Source: Kroppenstedtia sanguinis
GTDB taxonomy: Bacteria; Bacillota; Bacilli; Thermoactinomycetales; DSM-45169
DNA length: 64,000 bases
Assembly: GCF_050433445.1 (NCBI RefSeq)
Contig: NZ_JBNPXF010000011.1
Span: 1-64,000 of the forward strand
Direction of reading: 5' to 3'
The notes below the pieces were generated by a model. That model made no database searches, was not told the DNA's origin, and saw only the letters and a list, made by a program, of their open reading frames with translations. The position numbers were made by a program, and so were the translations under genes. This document shows positions 42,387 to 51,444 of the stretch, piece after piece (positions within the stretch are counted from its first letter, which is position 1; every line of letters begins with the position of its first letter).

Positions 42387-43043
42387 ATGTTAAGGCAATT
42401 TGATGAATCCCTTCATGAATTGAAAACCCTCCTCCTCGACATGGGAGAGAAGCTGGAGATCGCCATCGACAAGTCCGTCAAATCCCTGGCCCGGATGGAT
42501 GTGGACTTGGCCCATGAGGTGCTGGAGAACGATGGGGCCATCGATGGGCTGGAGGATCAGGTAGACGAAAAAGTGGCAACCCTGATCGCCACTCAGCAGC
42601 CGGTGGCCAAGGATCTGCGCAAACTGATCGCTGCCCTCCAGATCGCCTCGGACACGGAGCGGATGGCGGATCTCGCCTGCAACATCGCTGAAGTAACCCT
42701 CCATTTGGCCAAAAACGATCTGACACTGTTCAAAGAGCTGGAAGACATCCCAGAGATGGCTCGCATCACCCAGAGGATGGTGCACGACGGGATCAACAGC
42801 TACATCGACGGTAATGTACAAATGGCCCAAGCGATGGCGGAGACCGACGACCAGGTGGATCAGATGTATGAAGATATCATCAAGGAACATTTGCGCGATA
42901 TGATCCAGCAACCCGACTGCACTGAAGTCGCCCTTCGCCTCAGCTTTGTGGCCCGCTACCTGGAACGCATCGCCGACCACGCCACCAACATCGCCGAAAG
43001 CATTGTCTACATCGAGACGGGAAAACGGGAGGATTTGAACTGA
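42387..43043 (+). CDS. phoU: Phosphate signalling protein PhoU
   Basis: 218 aa, all-helical, with two PhoU repeats (metal-binding Glu/Asp clusters such as DVDLAHEVLENDGAIDGLED in the first and ARYLERIADHATNIAE near the end). Modulates PhoR and the Pst transporter. The ATG at 42387 is chosen because AAAGGGGAG lies 7 nt upstream and because of the usual family length; the frame extends to 42300. Last gene of the pst operon. Confidence 0.95.
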   Translation: MLRQFDESLHELKTLLLDMGEKLEIAIDKSVKSLARMDVDLAHEVLENDGAIDGLEDQVDEKVATLIATQQPVAKDLRKLIAALQIASDTERMADLACNIAEVTLHLAKNDLTLFKELEDIPEMARITQRMVHDGINSYIDGNVQMAQAMAETDDQVDQMYEDIIKEHLRDMIQQPDCTEVALRLSFVARYLERIADHATNIAESIVYIETGKREDLN

Positions 43044-43064
43044 ATCTTCATGTATGGAACCGCT

Positions 43065-43097
43065 GGGCAACCTGATCGGGGTTGCCCGTAATTTTTT
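43065..43097 (+). terminator. Terminator of the pst operon
   Basis: GGGCAACC, 7-nt loop, GGTTGCCC, GTAA, TTTTTT. Confidence 0.85.
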
Positions 43098-43175
43098 GAG
43101 AATCAAGGAGATGTAGGAGTTTAGGGCTGAGGCGGCGGAAGGGAGTCTGTGCTACCCAAGCGATCTGATGCGCCC

Positions 43176-43213
43176 AAACCCCGGCACCCTTTAAAGGGTG
43201 CCGGGGTTTTTGG
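43176..43213. terminator. Convergent terminator between phoU and the LOG-family gene
   Basis: AAACCCCGGCACCCT, TTAA, AGGGTGCCGGGGTTT, a perfect 15-bp stem with T/A flanks usable on both strands. Confidence 0.88.
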
Positions 43214-43229
43214 GCTTCTTCGATTTCAT

Positions 43230-43823
43230 TTATTTAGACAGGGTAGAGGGGGAAGGATCTACCCACTTGACGATCTTCGGTGCTTGATACTTTTCAAAGC
43301 GTTGCAATAAGGGTTCTGGGCTGGATTCGGAAGGGATGATGGCTCGGTAATCTTCTTTCATAAATCCTTCTCTGATGGTGTGGTCGATGAATTGGAGCAA
43401 GGGTGTGTAGTAGTCGTTCAGATTGAGTAGGCCGCAAGGCTTCTGATGGTGGCCGAGTTGGGCCCAGGTGAAGACCTCGAAGAACTCTTCCAGCGTGCCA
43501 CTTCCGCCAGGCAGGGCGATAAATCCGTCAGCCAAGTCTGCCATCAATGCTTTTCGTTCGTGCATAGAGTCCACGATGTGAAGGTGGGTCAAGCCGGTGT
43601 GGGCGATTTCCCGATCCACCAGGGATTTGGGGATGACGCCAATCGCTTGGCCTCCATGGTCCAAAACCGTATCGGCAACGGCCCCCATCAGACCGACACG
43701 GGCTCCCCCGTAGACCAGGGTAATGTCGGACTCCGCCAAGGCGATGCCCAACTGTTTGGCCCCCTCAATGTAGACGGGGTTGGAGCCGGGACTGGATCCG
43801 CAAAATACACAGATGTTTTTCAT
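43230..43823 (-). CDS. LOG-family nucleotide 5'-monophosphate phosphoribohydrolase
   Basis: 197 aa of the TIGR00730/LOG family with the signature PGGSGTLEEFFE near residue 104 and VYGGARVGLMGAVAD near residue 38. Plant LOG enzymes release cytokinin bases from riboside monophosphates; the bacterial relatives (such as YvdD) show AMP or cytokinin-ribotide hydrolase activity. The physiological role here is unknown. SD CAGGAG precedes the ATG. A single gene, convergent with pst. Confidence 0.9.
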   Translation of the reverse strand: MKNICVFCGSSPGSNPVYIEGAKQLGIALAESDITLVYGGARVGLMGAVADTVLDHGGQAIGVIPKSLVDREIAHTGLTHLHIVDSMHERKALMADLADGFIALPGGSGTLEEFFEVFTWAQLGHHQKPCGLLNLNDYYTPLLQFIDHTIREGFMKEDYRAIIPSESSPEPLLQRFEKYQAPKIVKWVDPSPSTLSK

Positions 43824-43908
43824 CGATGATCACTCCTGTAAGAATGAGTACCCCATTTTGAATTCTGACTTTATTGTAACAAAGGTGTGAACACGGGGGA
43901 ATAAATTC

Positions 43909-43986
43909 ATTACAATATTCATTTGAATATTGTAATGTAACTGGTTGATGTTTTATCTTATATTCAAATGGATTTTAGAATATAAG
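43909..43986. promoter_or_regulatory. Metal-repressor operators upstream of the cad genes
   Basis: A perfect 30-bp palindrome at 43909-43938: CATTACAATATTCA, TT, TGAATATTGTAATG. A second pair of half-sites, ATATTC and GAATAT, lies at 43963-43986, close to the start of the repressor gene. ATTCAnnTGAAT-like half-sites are typical of ArsR/SmtB/CadC repressors. Confidence 0.75.
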
Positions 43987-43997
43987 GGGGGTTCCCG

Positions 43998-44393
43998 TTG
44001 GTATCCCAACCTCGTTCCCAAGTGGAGACTTGCGAGATTTTCTCCAGCGATGAAGAAAAAGTGATGCGGCTGAAGGAAAAGATGAAAGAGACAAATCCGA
44101 TGAATGCAGCCCGATGGTTCAAGGGTCTCGGGGATGAAACTCGGTTTCGGATCGCTTATGCATTATCCTTGGAGGCGGAGCTCTGTGTCTGCGATGTTTC
44201 CAGCATTCTGGGGACTTCGGTGGCGACGGCTTCTCACCATCTGCGGTTGATGAAAAATCTGGGTCTGACCCAAAGCCGCAAGGAAGGGAAAATGGTCTAC
44301 TATTCGTTGGATGATGATCATGTCCGCTTGTTGGTGAAACTGGCGATCGAACACGCGGAGGAGGGTTTTCGGAAAGGAGGAGAAAAACCGTGA
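43998..44393 (+). CDS. cadC: ArsR-family metal-responsive repressor, CadC type
   Basis: 131 aa with a winged helix (TSVATASHHLRLMKNLGL recognition segment). The N-terminal ETCEIF Cys and the ELCVCD pair in the alpha-3 region form the soft-metal site typical of CadC (Cd, Pb, Zn). The C-terminal DDDHVRLLVKLAIEHAEE also resembles the alpha-5 zinc site. The start is TTG at 43998 after AGGGGGG. Overlaps the ATPase gene by 4 nt. It should bind the palindrome upstream and release it when metal binds. Confidence 0.92.
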   Translation: MVSQPRSQVETCEIFSSDEEKVMRLKEKMKETNPMNAARWFKGLGDETRFRIAYALSLEAELCVCDVSSILGTSVATASHHLRLMKNLGLTQSRKEGKMVYYSLDDDHVRLLVKLAIEHAEEGFRKGGEKP

Positions 44394-46513
44394 GTGAGGG
44401 AGAAGCAGGGGTTCAGTCAGAGGTAGCAGTGGTTTACCGGTTGACGGGTCTTACCTGTGCGGACTGTGCCGCCAAGTTTGAGCAAGAGGTGAAAAAGGCT
44501 CCAGGTGTCAGCGATGCGCGGGTCAACTTCGGAGCCTCTAAACTGACGATCTGGGGCGAAGAGCTATCCCGGGAGCATGTCAACCGACTGGGTGCTTTTG
44601 ATGGGATTCGGGTGAAAGAAGAGCCTGGGGAAGACGGCCAAGTCCTCCCGTGGTATCGGGAACGGCAAGTCCTATTTACGGGAGGATCCCTTCTGTTGAT
44701 CCTGTTCGCTCTGGGAGCGAAGGGAGTGGATGCCCCGCAACCCCTGGTCACCGGATTGTTTTTGGCTGCGGTAATTACGGGAGGGTGGGAGACGGCCCGC
44801 AAAGGGTTACCGGGCTTAATTCGTCTCCGTTTCGATATGAATGCTTTGATGACAGTAGCTGTGGCTGGTGCCATTGGCATCGGTTATTGGGACGAGGCGG
44901 CAGTGGTGGCCTTTTTGTTCGGTGTTAGCGAAACCTTGCAGATCTACACCAGCGGCAAAGCTCGCAGTTCGCTGAGGGCTCTTCTCGATCTGGCTCCCCG
45001 GAAAGCTAGGATCCGCCGCCAGGGTGAGGCGTTGATTCTGCCTGTGGAGGAGGTGGAGGTGGGGGACATCCTGCTGCTCCGTCCCGGTGAAAAGTTGGCC
45101 ATGGACGGTCGGATCACAGTCGGAGTGAGTAGCATCAACCAGGCGGCAATCACCGGAGAATCGGTGCCAGTGCCCAAGGAGACCGGGGATGAGGTGTTTG
45201 CCGGTACCCTTAACGGAGAAGGCTTTCTGGAAGTGGAAGTGACGAAGCGAGCAGAGGAGACCACACTCTCCAAAATTATCTCCATGGTGGAGGAAGCTCA
45301 GGAGAAGCGAGCCCCTGTCCAGGCCTTTGTGGATCGCTTTGCCAAGATTTATACACCGGTGATTTTACTCTTCTCTCTGTCTGTTTTTCTGATCAAACCC
45401 CTGGTGTTCGGAGTTGCTTGGACAGGCGCTCTATATGACGCGCTGGCACTGCTGATTGTTGCCTGCCCCTGCGCATTGGTGGTTTCCACCCCGATGGCGA
45501 TGGTGTCCGCCATCGGAAACGCTGCTCGAAACGGCGTCTTGATCAAAGGGGGGATCCATCTAGAGACTGTTGGCGCTTTGGATGTGGTCGCCTTTGATAA
45601 GACGGGAACACTGACCCGTGGAGAGCCAGTGGTTAAAGAAGTGGTCCCCTTTCATGGGGCAGACCGGAACCAGGTGTTGGCCATTGCTGCCGGCATGGAA
45701 TCGATGTCGGAACATCCCTTGGCCCAGGCTGTGGTCCATATGGCAGAAGCAGAGGGCATCGTCCCTGCTGATGTGAAGGAATTTCAAGCCCAACCCGGTC
45801 GGGGAGCAGAGGCTGTCGTCGACGGAAGGCTTCACCGAATTGGAAGTCCCCGCTGGATATTGCCAGAGGATATTTCCGGGGAAATTCGGGAACGAATGGA
45901 GTCGTTGGAAGATCGGGGTTACACAGTGGTTTGTCTAGATGCGCCGGATCGTCTTCTGGCGGTGTTTGCCTTGGCTGACGAAGTGCGTGACACCAGCCGG
46001 GAGGCTGTGCAGGTACTGAAACAGGCGGGGATGCATCCGGTGATGCTTACTGGTGATCACCATCGCACGGCTCGGGCCATCGCAGCAGAGGTGGGAATTG
46101 ATGACTACCGGGGGGAGTTGCTACCCCAGGACAAATTGGAGGCTGTTCAAGAGCTGAAATCATCCCGCGGTCGGATCGCCATGGTGGGTGACGGGATCAA
46201 TGACGCTCCAGCGATGGCCGCCGCTGACACCGGGATCGCCATGGGCGGGGCGGGAACGGATACCGCATTAGAAACCTCAGATATTGTGTTGATGGCCGAT
46301 GACCTGGCTAAACTCCCCTTCACCATCCGGCTTAGCCGAGCGGCTCGGGGCATCATCCGGCAGAATATCACCCTTTCACTACTTGCTAAGTTTTTGGCTG
46401 TCTTCTTTGTATTTCCAGGCTGGCTCACCCTGTGGTTGGCGATCTTTGCTGACATGGGAGCTACGATCTTGGTAACGCTGAACAGCATTCGGCTCTTGAA
46501 GATAAATCCTTGA
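44390..46513 (+). CDS. cadA: Cd/Zn/Co-exporting P-type ATPase
   Basis: 707 aa, a P1B-type ATPase. One N-terminal heavy-metal domain with GLTCADCAAKF, about eight membrane helices, ion-site CPC in VACPCALV, phosphorylation site DKTGTLT, and the hinge GDGINDAPA. The SPC/CPC context and the CadC-type neighbour favour divalent cadmium, zinc or cobalt export over copper. GTG start overlapping the repressor stop. Confidence 0.94.
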   Translation: MSEGEAGVQSEVAVVYRLTGLTCADCAAKFEQEVKKAPGVSDARVNFGASKLTIWGEELSREHVNRLGAFDGIRVKEEPGEDGQVLPWYRERQVLFTGGSLLLILFALGAKGVDAPQPLVTGLFLAAVITGGWETARKGLPGLIRLRFDMNALMTVAVAGAIGIGYWDEAAVVAFLFGVSETLQIYTSGKARSSLRALLDLAPRKARIRRQGEALILPVEEVEVGDILLLRPGEKLAMDGRITVGVSSINQAAITGESVPVPKETGDEVFAGTLNGEGFLEVEVTKRAEETTLSKIISMVEEAQEKRAPVQAFVDRFAKIYTPVILLFSLSVFLIKPLVFGVAWTGALYDALALLIVACPCALVVSTPMAMVSAIGNAARNGVLIKGGIHLETVGALDVVAFDKTGTLTRGEPVVKEVVPFHGADRNQVLAIAAGMESMSEHPLAQAVVHMAEAEGIVPADVKEFQAQPGRGAEAVVDGRLHRIGSPRWILPEDISGEIRERMESLEDRGYTVVCLDAPDRLLAVFALADEVRDTSREAVQVLKQAGMHPVMLTGDHHRTARAIAAEVGIDDYRGELLPQDKLEAVQELKSSRGRIAMVGDGINDAPAMAAADTGIAMGGAGTDTALETSDIVLMADDLAKLPFTIRLSRAARGIIRQNITLSLLAKFLAVFFVFPGWLTLWLAIFADMGATILVTLNSIRLLKINP

Positions 46514-46674
46514 AGTGATTGTAACGTGATGAATCCCTCGTATCGGACAAGAGGGAGGATTAGAGCCGCGGTTGAAACCGTGGCAGATAAGCTGAGGGCA
46601 TAGGATTTGGCTTTTCGTGGTTCATGGAAAGACTGACGGAGTAGAATCATGGGGAGAGAAGAGAGGGGATTTCA

Positions 46675-47424
46675 TTGGATCTCAAGAGTTATCTGGAAAG
46701 GATCGAAGCCATCCGGCCTGAGAAACCGGATTTTGCCGGTCTGGAGTACCTTCAGCGGCAGCATCTGTTGACGGTGCCCTTTGAAAACTTGGATATCCTG
46801 CGGAAGGTTCCGATACAACTGGATGAATCACAAATCTACGATAAAGTGGTTCATCGCCACCGCGGCGGATTTTGTTACGAGTTGAACGGACTCTTTTATC
46901 GGTTGTTGGAGTCATTGGGCTATCAGACCCGGCTGGTGGCGGGAACTGTGAAGAAAGAGGAGGGTTGGGCCTTGGCCGACAGCCACGCGACCCTGCTGGT
47001 GGAGTTGGATGGATGGTGGTTAGTAGATGTGGGCTTTGGGGACTCTGCCCGGCTTCCTCTTCCCTTGACAGGAGAGGAGCGGACTGATGTGAGTGGGAGG
47101 TATCGGGTGGTTCCCGTGGCGGAGCAGGAAGGAGTGTATGATCTTCAGAGGAAGCGGGCAAGTGAATCCTGGTTGACCCGTCTTCGATTTTCGACTACGC
47201 CCAAAAAGTTGTGGGAATTTGCTCCCCAGTGTCAGTTCAACCAGACTTCCCCCGACTCTCCCTTTACAGGAAAATCCGTTGTCACCCTCCCCACGACGGA
47301 AGGGCGGATCACCCTGTCAGGGAACACTCTGGTGGTAACCCAGGGGGATACAAAGCAAAAAGAAGAGATCCCCTCTTCATCCTTGCCCCAGCTGCTTCGA
47401 GAGCGGTTTGGTATTATATTATAG
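46675..47424 (+). CDS. nat: Arylamine N-acetyltransferase
   Basis: 249 aa. Transfers acetyl from acetyl-CoA to arylamines or hydrazines. The Cys-His-Asp triad is visible: RGGFCYELN (Cys near residue 67), DSHATLLVEL (His near 105) and VDVGFGDSA (Asp near 120). The start is TTG at 46675 after GAGAGGGGA. It stands alone between cadA and a terminator. The natural substrate is unknown; drug or xenobiotic detoxification is usual for the family. Confidence 0.93.
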   Translation: MDLKSYLERIEAIRPEKPDFAGLEYLQRQHLLTVPFENLDILRKVPIQLDESQIYDKVVHRHRGGFCYELNGLFYRLLESLGYQTRLVAGTVKKEEGWALADSHATLLVELDGWWLVDVGFGDSARLPLPLTGEERTDVSGRYRVVPVAEQEGVYDLQRKRASESWLTRLRFSTTPKKLWEFAPQCQFNQTSPDSPFTGKSVVTLPTTEGRITLSGNTLVVTQGDTKQKEEIPSSSLPQLLRERFGIIL

Positions 47425-47467
47425 ATTTTACAGATCCGATACATCTTCATTTGAACACAGAAGTGAT

Positions 47468-47499
47468 CCCCGTTTTTCCGGTATGGAACGGGGTTTTTT
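47468..47499 (+). terminator. Terminator after nat
   Basis: CCCCGTT, 12-nt loop, AACGGGG, TTTTTT. Confidence 0.85.
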
Positions 47500-47598
47500 C
47501 ATGCCTGTAGACCGACTTTAAAGCGAAAAACTACGCTGGAGGGGAGGGAGTCTATCTCAAGTAAAGATTTGCAGGATACTGGAAAAGATATATGGATG

Positions 47599-47696
47599 AA
47601 GGTGTTTTAATTATCCATATTTAGGACGGGGCAATGGGAAAAGAGAAGGATATGTTTTGTTTCTGTTACTCACGCTTTGGTTAATCGGCAGCTCTG
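47599..47696 (+). mobile_element. MITE-like element, decayed copy I
   Basis: Left end AAGGTGTTTTAATTATCCAT and right end GGTTAATCGGCAGCTCTG match the family ends with changes. The core is deleted, leaving about 98 bp. No flanking duplication is recognisable. Confidence 0.5.
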
Positions 47697-47754
47697 AAAT
47701 GACATGGACGTTCCGACGCGGCAGGATATCGGAGGACTTGGAGGGGGAAGGTTT

Positions 47755-49326
47755 ATGGATCTGACGGATGTATGGGAGATTGTGTTGATCGGAATTGTCG
47801 TGATCGTGGTGTTGGTTCCAGTGGTTACACTCCTGTGGCTGTATTTCCGGGATATCAATCAGGACAAGCACTCGGTGTTGCGCAACTTCCCCGTCCTCGG
47901 GAAAATGAGGTATATCCTGGAGAAGATAGGTCCGGAGCTACGGCAGTATTTGTTCCTCAACGATAATGAAGGAAAACCCTTCACCCGGAGGCAGTTCGAA
48001 GATGTCGTCATCTCCGCCAAGTATAAGCACCGTCTGCTCGGGTTTGGAACAGAGCGAAATTATGAGGAGGAAGGTTATTATATCCGGAATTCCCTTTTTC
48101 CCAAACTGGAACAGGAGATGAGGGTGGACAATGAACAAAAGATCCAAACTAACGTCTACTCCATCGACGATGAGAGCCTGTTTCGCCGGAAGGAACACCG
48201 GGAAGCGGCGGAGGTGAATCCCTTTTACCTGCTGGAGGAAAATGCGGTCATCCTGGGAAAGGCCACCTGCAGGCACCCCTTTAAAATCAAGGGGTTGATC
48301 GGTCAGTCTGCCATGAGTTACGGGTCTTTGGGAGAGCGGGCGATTACGGCGTTATCGATGGGGCTGGGGTTGGCAGGCGGAACTTGGATGAATACCGGGG
48401 AAGGGGGTCTATCCAAATACCATCTGGCTGGTGGCGCCGATATCATGCTACAGATCGGGCCGGGTTTATTTGGAGTCCGGACACCGGAGGGGGATTTTTC
48501 ATGGGAGGAGTTCCAAAAGAAGAGTGAGATTGAGCAAGTGAAAGCCTTTGAGGTCAAGCTGGCTCAGGGGGCGAAAACGAGGGGCGGTCATCTGGACGGG
48601 GCCAAAGTGACTCCCGAGATCGCGGAGATCCGAGGCGTGGAAGCCTATCAGTCCATCGACAGTCCTAACCGATTTAAGGAATTTGGGGATCCGATCTCGA
48701 TGCTCCATTTTATCGAAAAGTTGCGGGAAGTGAGCGGAAAACCAGTAGGGATCAAACTGGTTGTGGGAGATGTAGACCTAGAGCAGCTGGCAAAAGCCAT
48801 GGCGGAGACGGGAATGGCCCCTGATTTTATCACTGTGGACGGAGGGGAAGGAGGGACCGGGGCCTCGTACAAGGAGTTAGCGGATGCGGTCGGGTTCCCG
48901 ATCCATGCGGCACTTCCCATTGCCGATGACCTGCTCAAAAAATACGGTGTTCGGGACCGAGTCAAATTGATCGCCTCCGGCAAATTGCTCTCACCGGACC
49001 GCATTGCCGTGGCCCTAGCCATGGGTGCGGATCTGGTCCACATCGCTCGCGGATTTATGATGTCTGTCGGTTGTATTCAGGCCACGGTTTGTCATACCAA
49101 TCGTTGTCCCGTCGGCGTGGCGACGACAGATCCATCGTTGCAAAAAGCGCTGGTCGTTGAGGAAAAATCTTATCGTGTCTGCAATTACCTTCTCTCCTTG
49201 CGAGAAGGTTTGTACAATGTGGCCGCCGCTGCTGGGATCGATTCTCCCGCCAAGTTTGAACGGCGGCATCTGGTGTACAAAGACCGCTATGGGAAAGTGT
49301 ATGAGTTAAACTCCAGATCGCGGTGA
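47755..49326 (+). CDS. Glutamate-synthase-like FMN protein (YerD type)
   Basis: 523 aa. One N-terminal membrane helix (residues about 6-28) is followed by the FMN-binding/central domain of glutamate synthase large subunits: SAMSYGSLGERAI, GEGGLSKYH, KIEQ-type ligand region (here VKLAQGAKTRGGHL), DGGEGGTGAS and the cluster motif GCIQATVCHTNRCPVGVAT (Cys x5 Cys x4 Cys, [3Fe-4S]). The glutaminase and C-terminal domains are absent. Bacillus YerD has the same layout. The reaction is unknown. The ATG at 47755 has GGAGGGGG upstream; the frame extends to 47704. Confidence 0.88.
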   Translation: MDLTDVWEIVLIGIVVIVVLVPVVTLLWLYFRDINQDKHSVLRNFPVLGKMRYILEKIGPELRQYLFLNDNEGKPFTRRQFEDVVISAKYKHRLLGFGTERNYEEEGYYIRNSLFPKLEQEMRVDNEQKIQTNVYSIDDESLFRRKEHREAAEVNPFYLLEENAVILGKATCRHPFKIKGLIGQSAMSYGSLGERAITALSMGLGLAGGTWMNTGEGGLSKYHLAGGADIMLQIGPGLFGVRTPEGDFSWEEFQKKSEIEQVKAFEVKLAQGAKTRGGHLDGAKVTPEIAEIRGVEAYQSIDSPNRFKEFGDPISMLHFIEKLREVSGKPVGIKLVVGDVDLEQLAKAMAETGMAPDFITVDGGEGGTGASYKELADAVGFPIHAALPIADDLLKKYGVRDRVKLIASGKLLSPDRIAVALAMGADLVHIARGFMMSVGCIQATVCHTNRCPVGVATTDPSLQKALVVEEKSYRVCNYLLSLREGLYNVAAAAGIDSPAKFERRHLVYKDRYGKVYELNSRSR

Positions 49327-49439
49327 GCAGGAAGGTTCGGGGGAGTGTATACGGAAAAGGTTTCGGATCGAAAGCCCTGTTGGGCATGGGGGTTGTTCAT
49401 GGGGATGTTTTTGTTGGCATCACAGGTTCCCACACAAGC

Positions 49440-49445
49440 TATAAT
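49440..49445 (+). promoter_or_regulatory. -10 box of csoR
   Basis: A perfect TATAAT in AAGCTATAATAGGG. The best upstream match, TTGGCA, is 20 nt away, longer than ideal, as often seen at metal-regulated promoters. Confidence 0.45.
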
Positions 49446-49473
49446 AGGGACAGGGAAAGGGGTGGTGAAACCC

Positions 49474-49824
49474 GTGGAGCTGGGAAGTTCGGAACTGGAT
49501 CTGATGGAGAAAGCGGATGAGGGAACTGGTGAAACCCATGAAGAGAAAAAAAGCCACCACTCCAACGGAGTGAAGAGTGATCTCACTTCTCGGTTGAATC
49601 AGATTGAGGGTCAGATCCAAGATGTGCGTAGGTTGATTGAGAACAATATTTATTGTGATGATGTCTTGACTGAGATCGCCGCTGTGCAGTCGGCTCTAAA
49701 CAGTGTCAGTCGGATCCTTCTCGAAGGTCACATGAAGAGTTGCGTGGTGGAACGGATCTGTGCGGGGGAGGATGAAGTGATTGATGAACTGATGATTACA
49801 GTTCGTAGGATGATGAAAAAATGA
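49474..49824 (+). CDS. csoR: CsoR/FrmR-family metal-sensing repressor
   Basis: About 116 aa, all-helical. The copper ligands of the family are present: Cys in IYCDDVL, His and Cys in LEGHMKSCV (x-C-H-C pattern). The first arm shows SRLNQIEGQIQDVRRLIE. The frame is open from 49345, but the -10 box at 49440 places the start at one of the GTG codons 49462-49474; 49474 has the best SD spacing. No copA or copZ gene is adjacent in the window, so it may act at a distance or on the membrane protein downstream. Confidence 0.88.
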   Translation: MELGSSELDLMEKADEGTGETHEEKKSHHSNGVKSDLTSRLNQIEGQIQDVRRLIENNIYCDDVLTEIAAVQSALNSVSRILLEGHMKSCVVERICAGEDEVIDELMITVRRMMKK

Positions 49825-49870
49825 CAGATGGGGAATTCTCTTTCGCTGCCGTAGGTTCTTTCGATGGCAT

Positions 49871-49904
49871 GACGGATCTCCTTCGAGGAGTATCCGTCTT
49901 TTTT
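49871..49904 (+). terminator. Terminator of csoR
   Basis: GACGGAT and ATCCGTC with an inner CTCC/GGAG closed by TTCG, then TTTTTT. Confidence 0.9.
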
Positions 49905-49977
49905 CGTGGATATTGATTTTTCCTGATCGCTTTTTCTTACGCATATATATGGGACAGGTGGTTCGGAGGTGAAAAAG

Positions 49978-50529
49978 ATGTGGATGTTGGCGACTTGGGG
50001 GTGGGGGGTGACCGGGTGCGCTTTGCTGTTGTGGCTGATTCGACTGTCCTGGATTCATCCGTTGAGCCCCCAACGCGACGGAATGGTCTGTTCCATGTCG
50101 GTGGGGACGGCGGTGGGAACGGAAGTCGGAGTCTATGCTCCCTTGGCGATGGGATTGACCTTTCTTCCTTCTGCCCTGATCGCTTATGGGGTAGGATGTT
50201 TGGCCGGTTGGGCCATGGGTTGGCGTAGCGGGGTTCGGGGAGTGCTGGAGGGAACGGTAGCCGGATGGATGGGCGGAACCATGGGGGCAATGATCGCGGT
50301 GATGAGCCCTTCAGAGGCAGCTGGGGTTCTGTTCCGTTTGACAGGAGTGCTGGTGGTGGGGATTCAATTCATGGTGTTTCTCACCCTGTCTCCTCAGGGA
50401 GGGGCCGACAAAATGACCGACCTCTTACACAATCCCTGGGCTTTCTTTGTGCTGACAGCGTGTTTCCTCCTGAGCGTCCATTTCCATCCGCTGGTGGCCG
50501 GGGAAGGATCCGTTCACGGTGGACACTGA
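49978..50529 (+). CDS. Membrane protein of unknown function
   Basis: Not recognised. About 183 aa with five hydrophobic segments (near residues 5-23, 44-72, 84-108, 112-133 and 150-168), rich in Gly, Ala and Met (GTVAGWMGGTMGAMIAVMSPSEAAG). Ends GSVHGGH. The ATG at 49978 has GGAGGTG 6 nt upstream. The csoR neighbour and the Met/Cys/His content make a metal-related role thinkable but unproven; a terminator separates the two genes. Confidence 0.7.
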   Translation: MWMLATWGWGVTGCALLLWLIRLSWIHPLSPQRDGMVCSMSVGTAVGTEVGVYAPLAMGLTFLPSALIAYGVGCLAGWAMGWRSGVRGVLEGTVAGWMGGTMGAMIAVMSPSEAAGVLFRLTGVLVVGIQFMVFLTLSPQGGADKMTDLLHNPWAFFVLTACFLLSVHFHPLVAGEGSVHGGH

Positions 50530-50636
50530 AGATATTGGGCTGAAAGGAGAAAAAGTTGGTTTTCAAGCATAAATCGATCCATCCAGTCCAAGATAAGATC
50601 ATGGAAAACATTTTGGCTACCATCAGGAGGTATATT

Positions 50637-51152
50637 ATGAGTGTAATGAGTGAAAATCCAGTCGATGAACCCATGCACTACGGAGAAGTGTTTGCAGCCT
50701 GGAGTTATCTCAGTGCCACCAAAGGGAAGATTGCCGGATACCAAACCATGCTGAATCATACGGGAGATGAAGAACTTCGTGATTTTATTGAAGATATGAT
50801 CAAAACCGGAAGACGGGAAGAGGAACAAATTGAACGGCTTCTTAAGGAGAATGGTGTCGTTCTTCCTCCCACACCGCCGGAACGGCCTGTGGCCAATTTG
50901 GAGAGTATCCCGGTTGGGGCCCGTTTCAATGACCCTGAAATAGCAGTATCCATTGCCCGGGATCTGACCATGGGGATGGTTGCCTGCAGTCAAGCTATGG
51001 GAGAATCCATCCGTGAAGATATTGGGATGATGTTTGGTCAATTTCATATGAAGAAAACTCAGGCGGGAACGACTCTTTTACGCATGCAAAAGGAAAAAGG
51101 ATGGCTGGTTCCCCCGCCCCTGCACCTTCAGGAACCGGTTGGAACTTTATGA
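50637..51152 (+). CDS. DUF3231-family ferritin-like protein
   Basis: About 172 aa, mostly helical, with the DUF3231 pattern: HYGEVFAAWSYLSATKGKI near residue 15, REEEQIERLLKENGVVLPP near residue 60, and a second helix pair with SQAMGESIREDIGMMF. Found in spore-formers, often as single domain or tandem; the fold resembles a ferritin-like bundle. Function unknown. The ATG at 50637 has AGGAGG 7 nt upstream; the frame extends to 50556. Confidence 0.75.
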   Translation: MSVMSENPVDEPMHYGEVFAAWSYLSATKGKIAGYQTMLNHTGDEELRDFIEDMIKTGRREEEQIERLLKENGVVLPPTPPERPVANLESIPVGARFNDPEIAVSIARDLTMGMVACSQAMGESIREDIGMMFGQFHMKKTQAGTTLLRMQKEKGWLVPPPLHLQEPVGTL

Positions 51153-51194
51153 GCCAAGGACTCTTCCACCGGTAACTCAATCAACTCAGTTAAG

Positions 51195-51222
51195 AAAAAA
51201 GCACCCGATGGGGTGCTTTTTT
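51195..51222 (+). terminator. Terminator after the DUF3231 gene
   Basis: AAAAAAGCACCC, GATG, GGGTGCTTTTTT. Confidence 0.92.
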
Positions 51223-51444
51223 GTCTGTGGAAAATCGGGGGTTCAAAAGAATTCTCCTGATGGACGGATGAAAAGGACGTGCCCTGCGGTTTCCCGCGCC
51301 GATCAATGCCGCCAGCTCCGTTCTCCGAAAAGGGGATACGCGCCCGATGGGCCCTTACTGGAAGTGGGTGCCTGTGGCATGATAGAATAAATGGAGTTGA
51401 AGCCTGAAAAAAGGCCGGTTTTAAAAGGGAGGATGGGTAGATCC

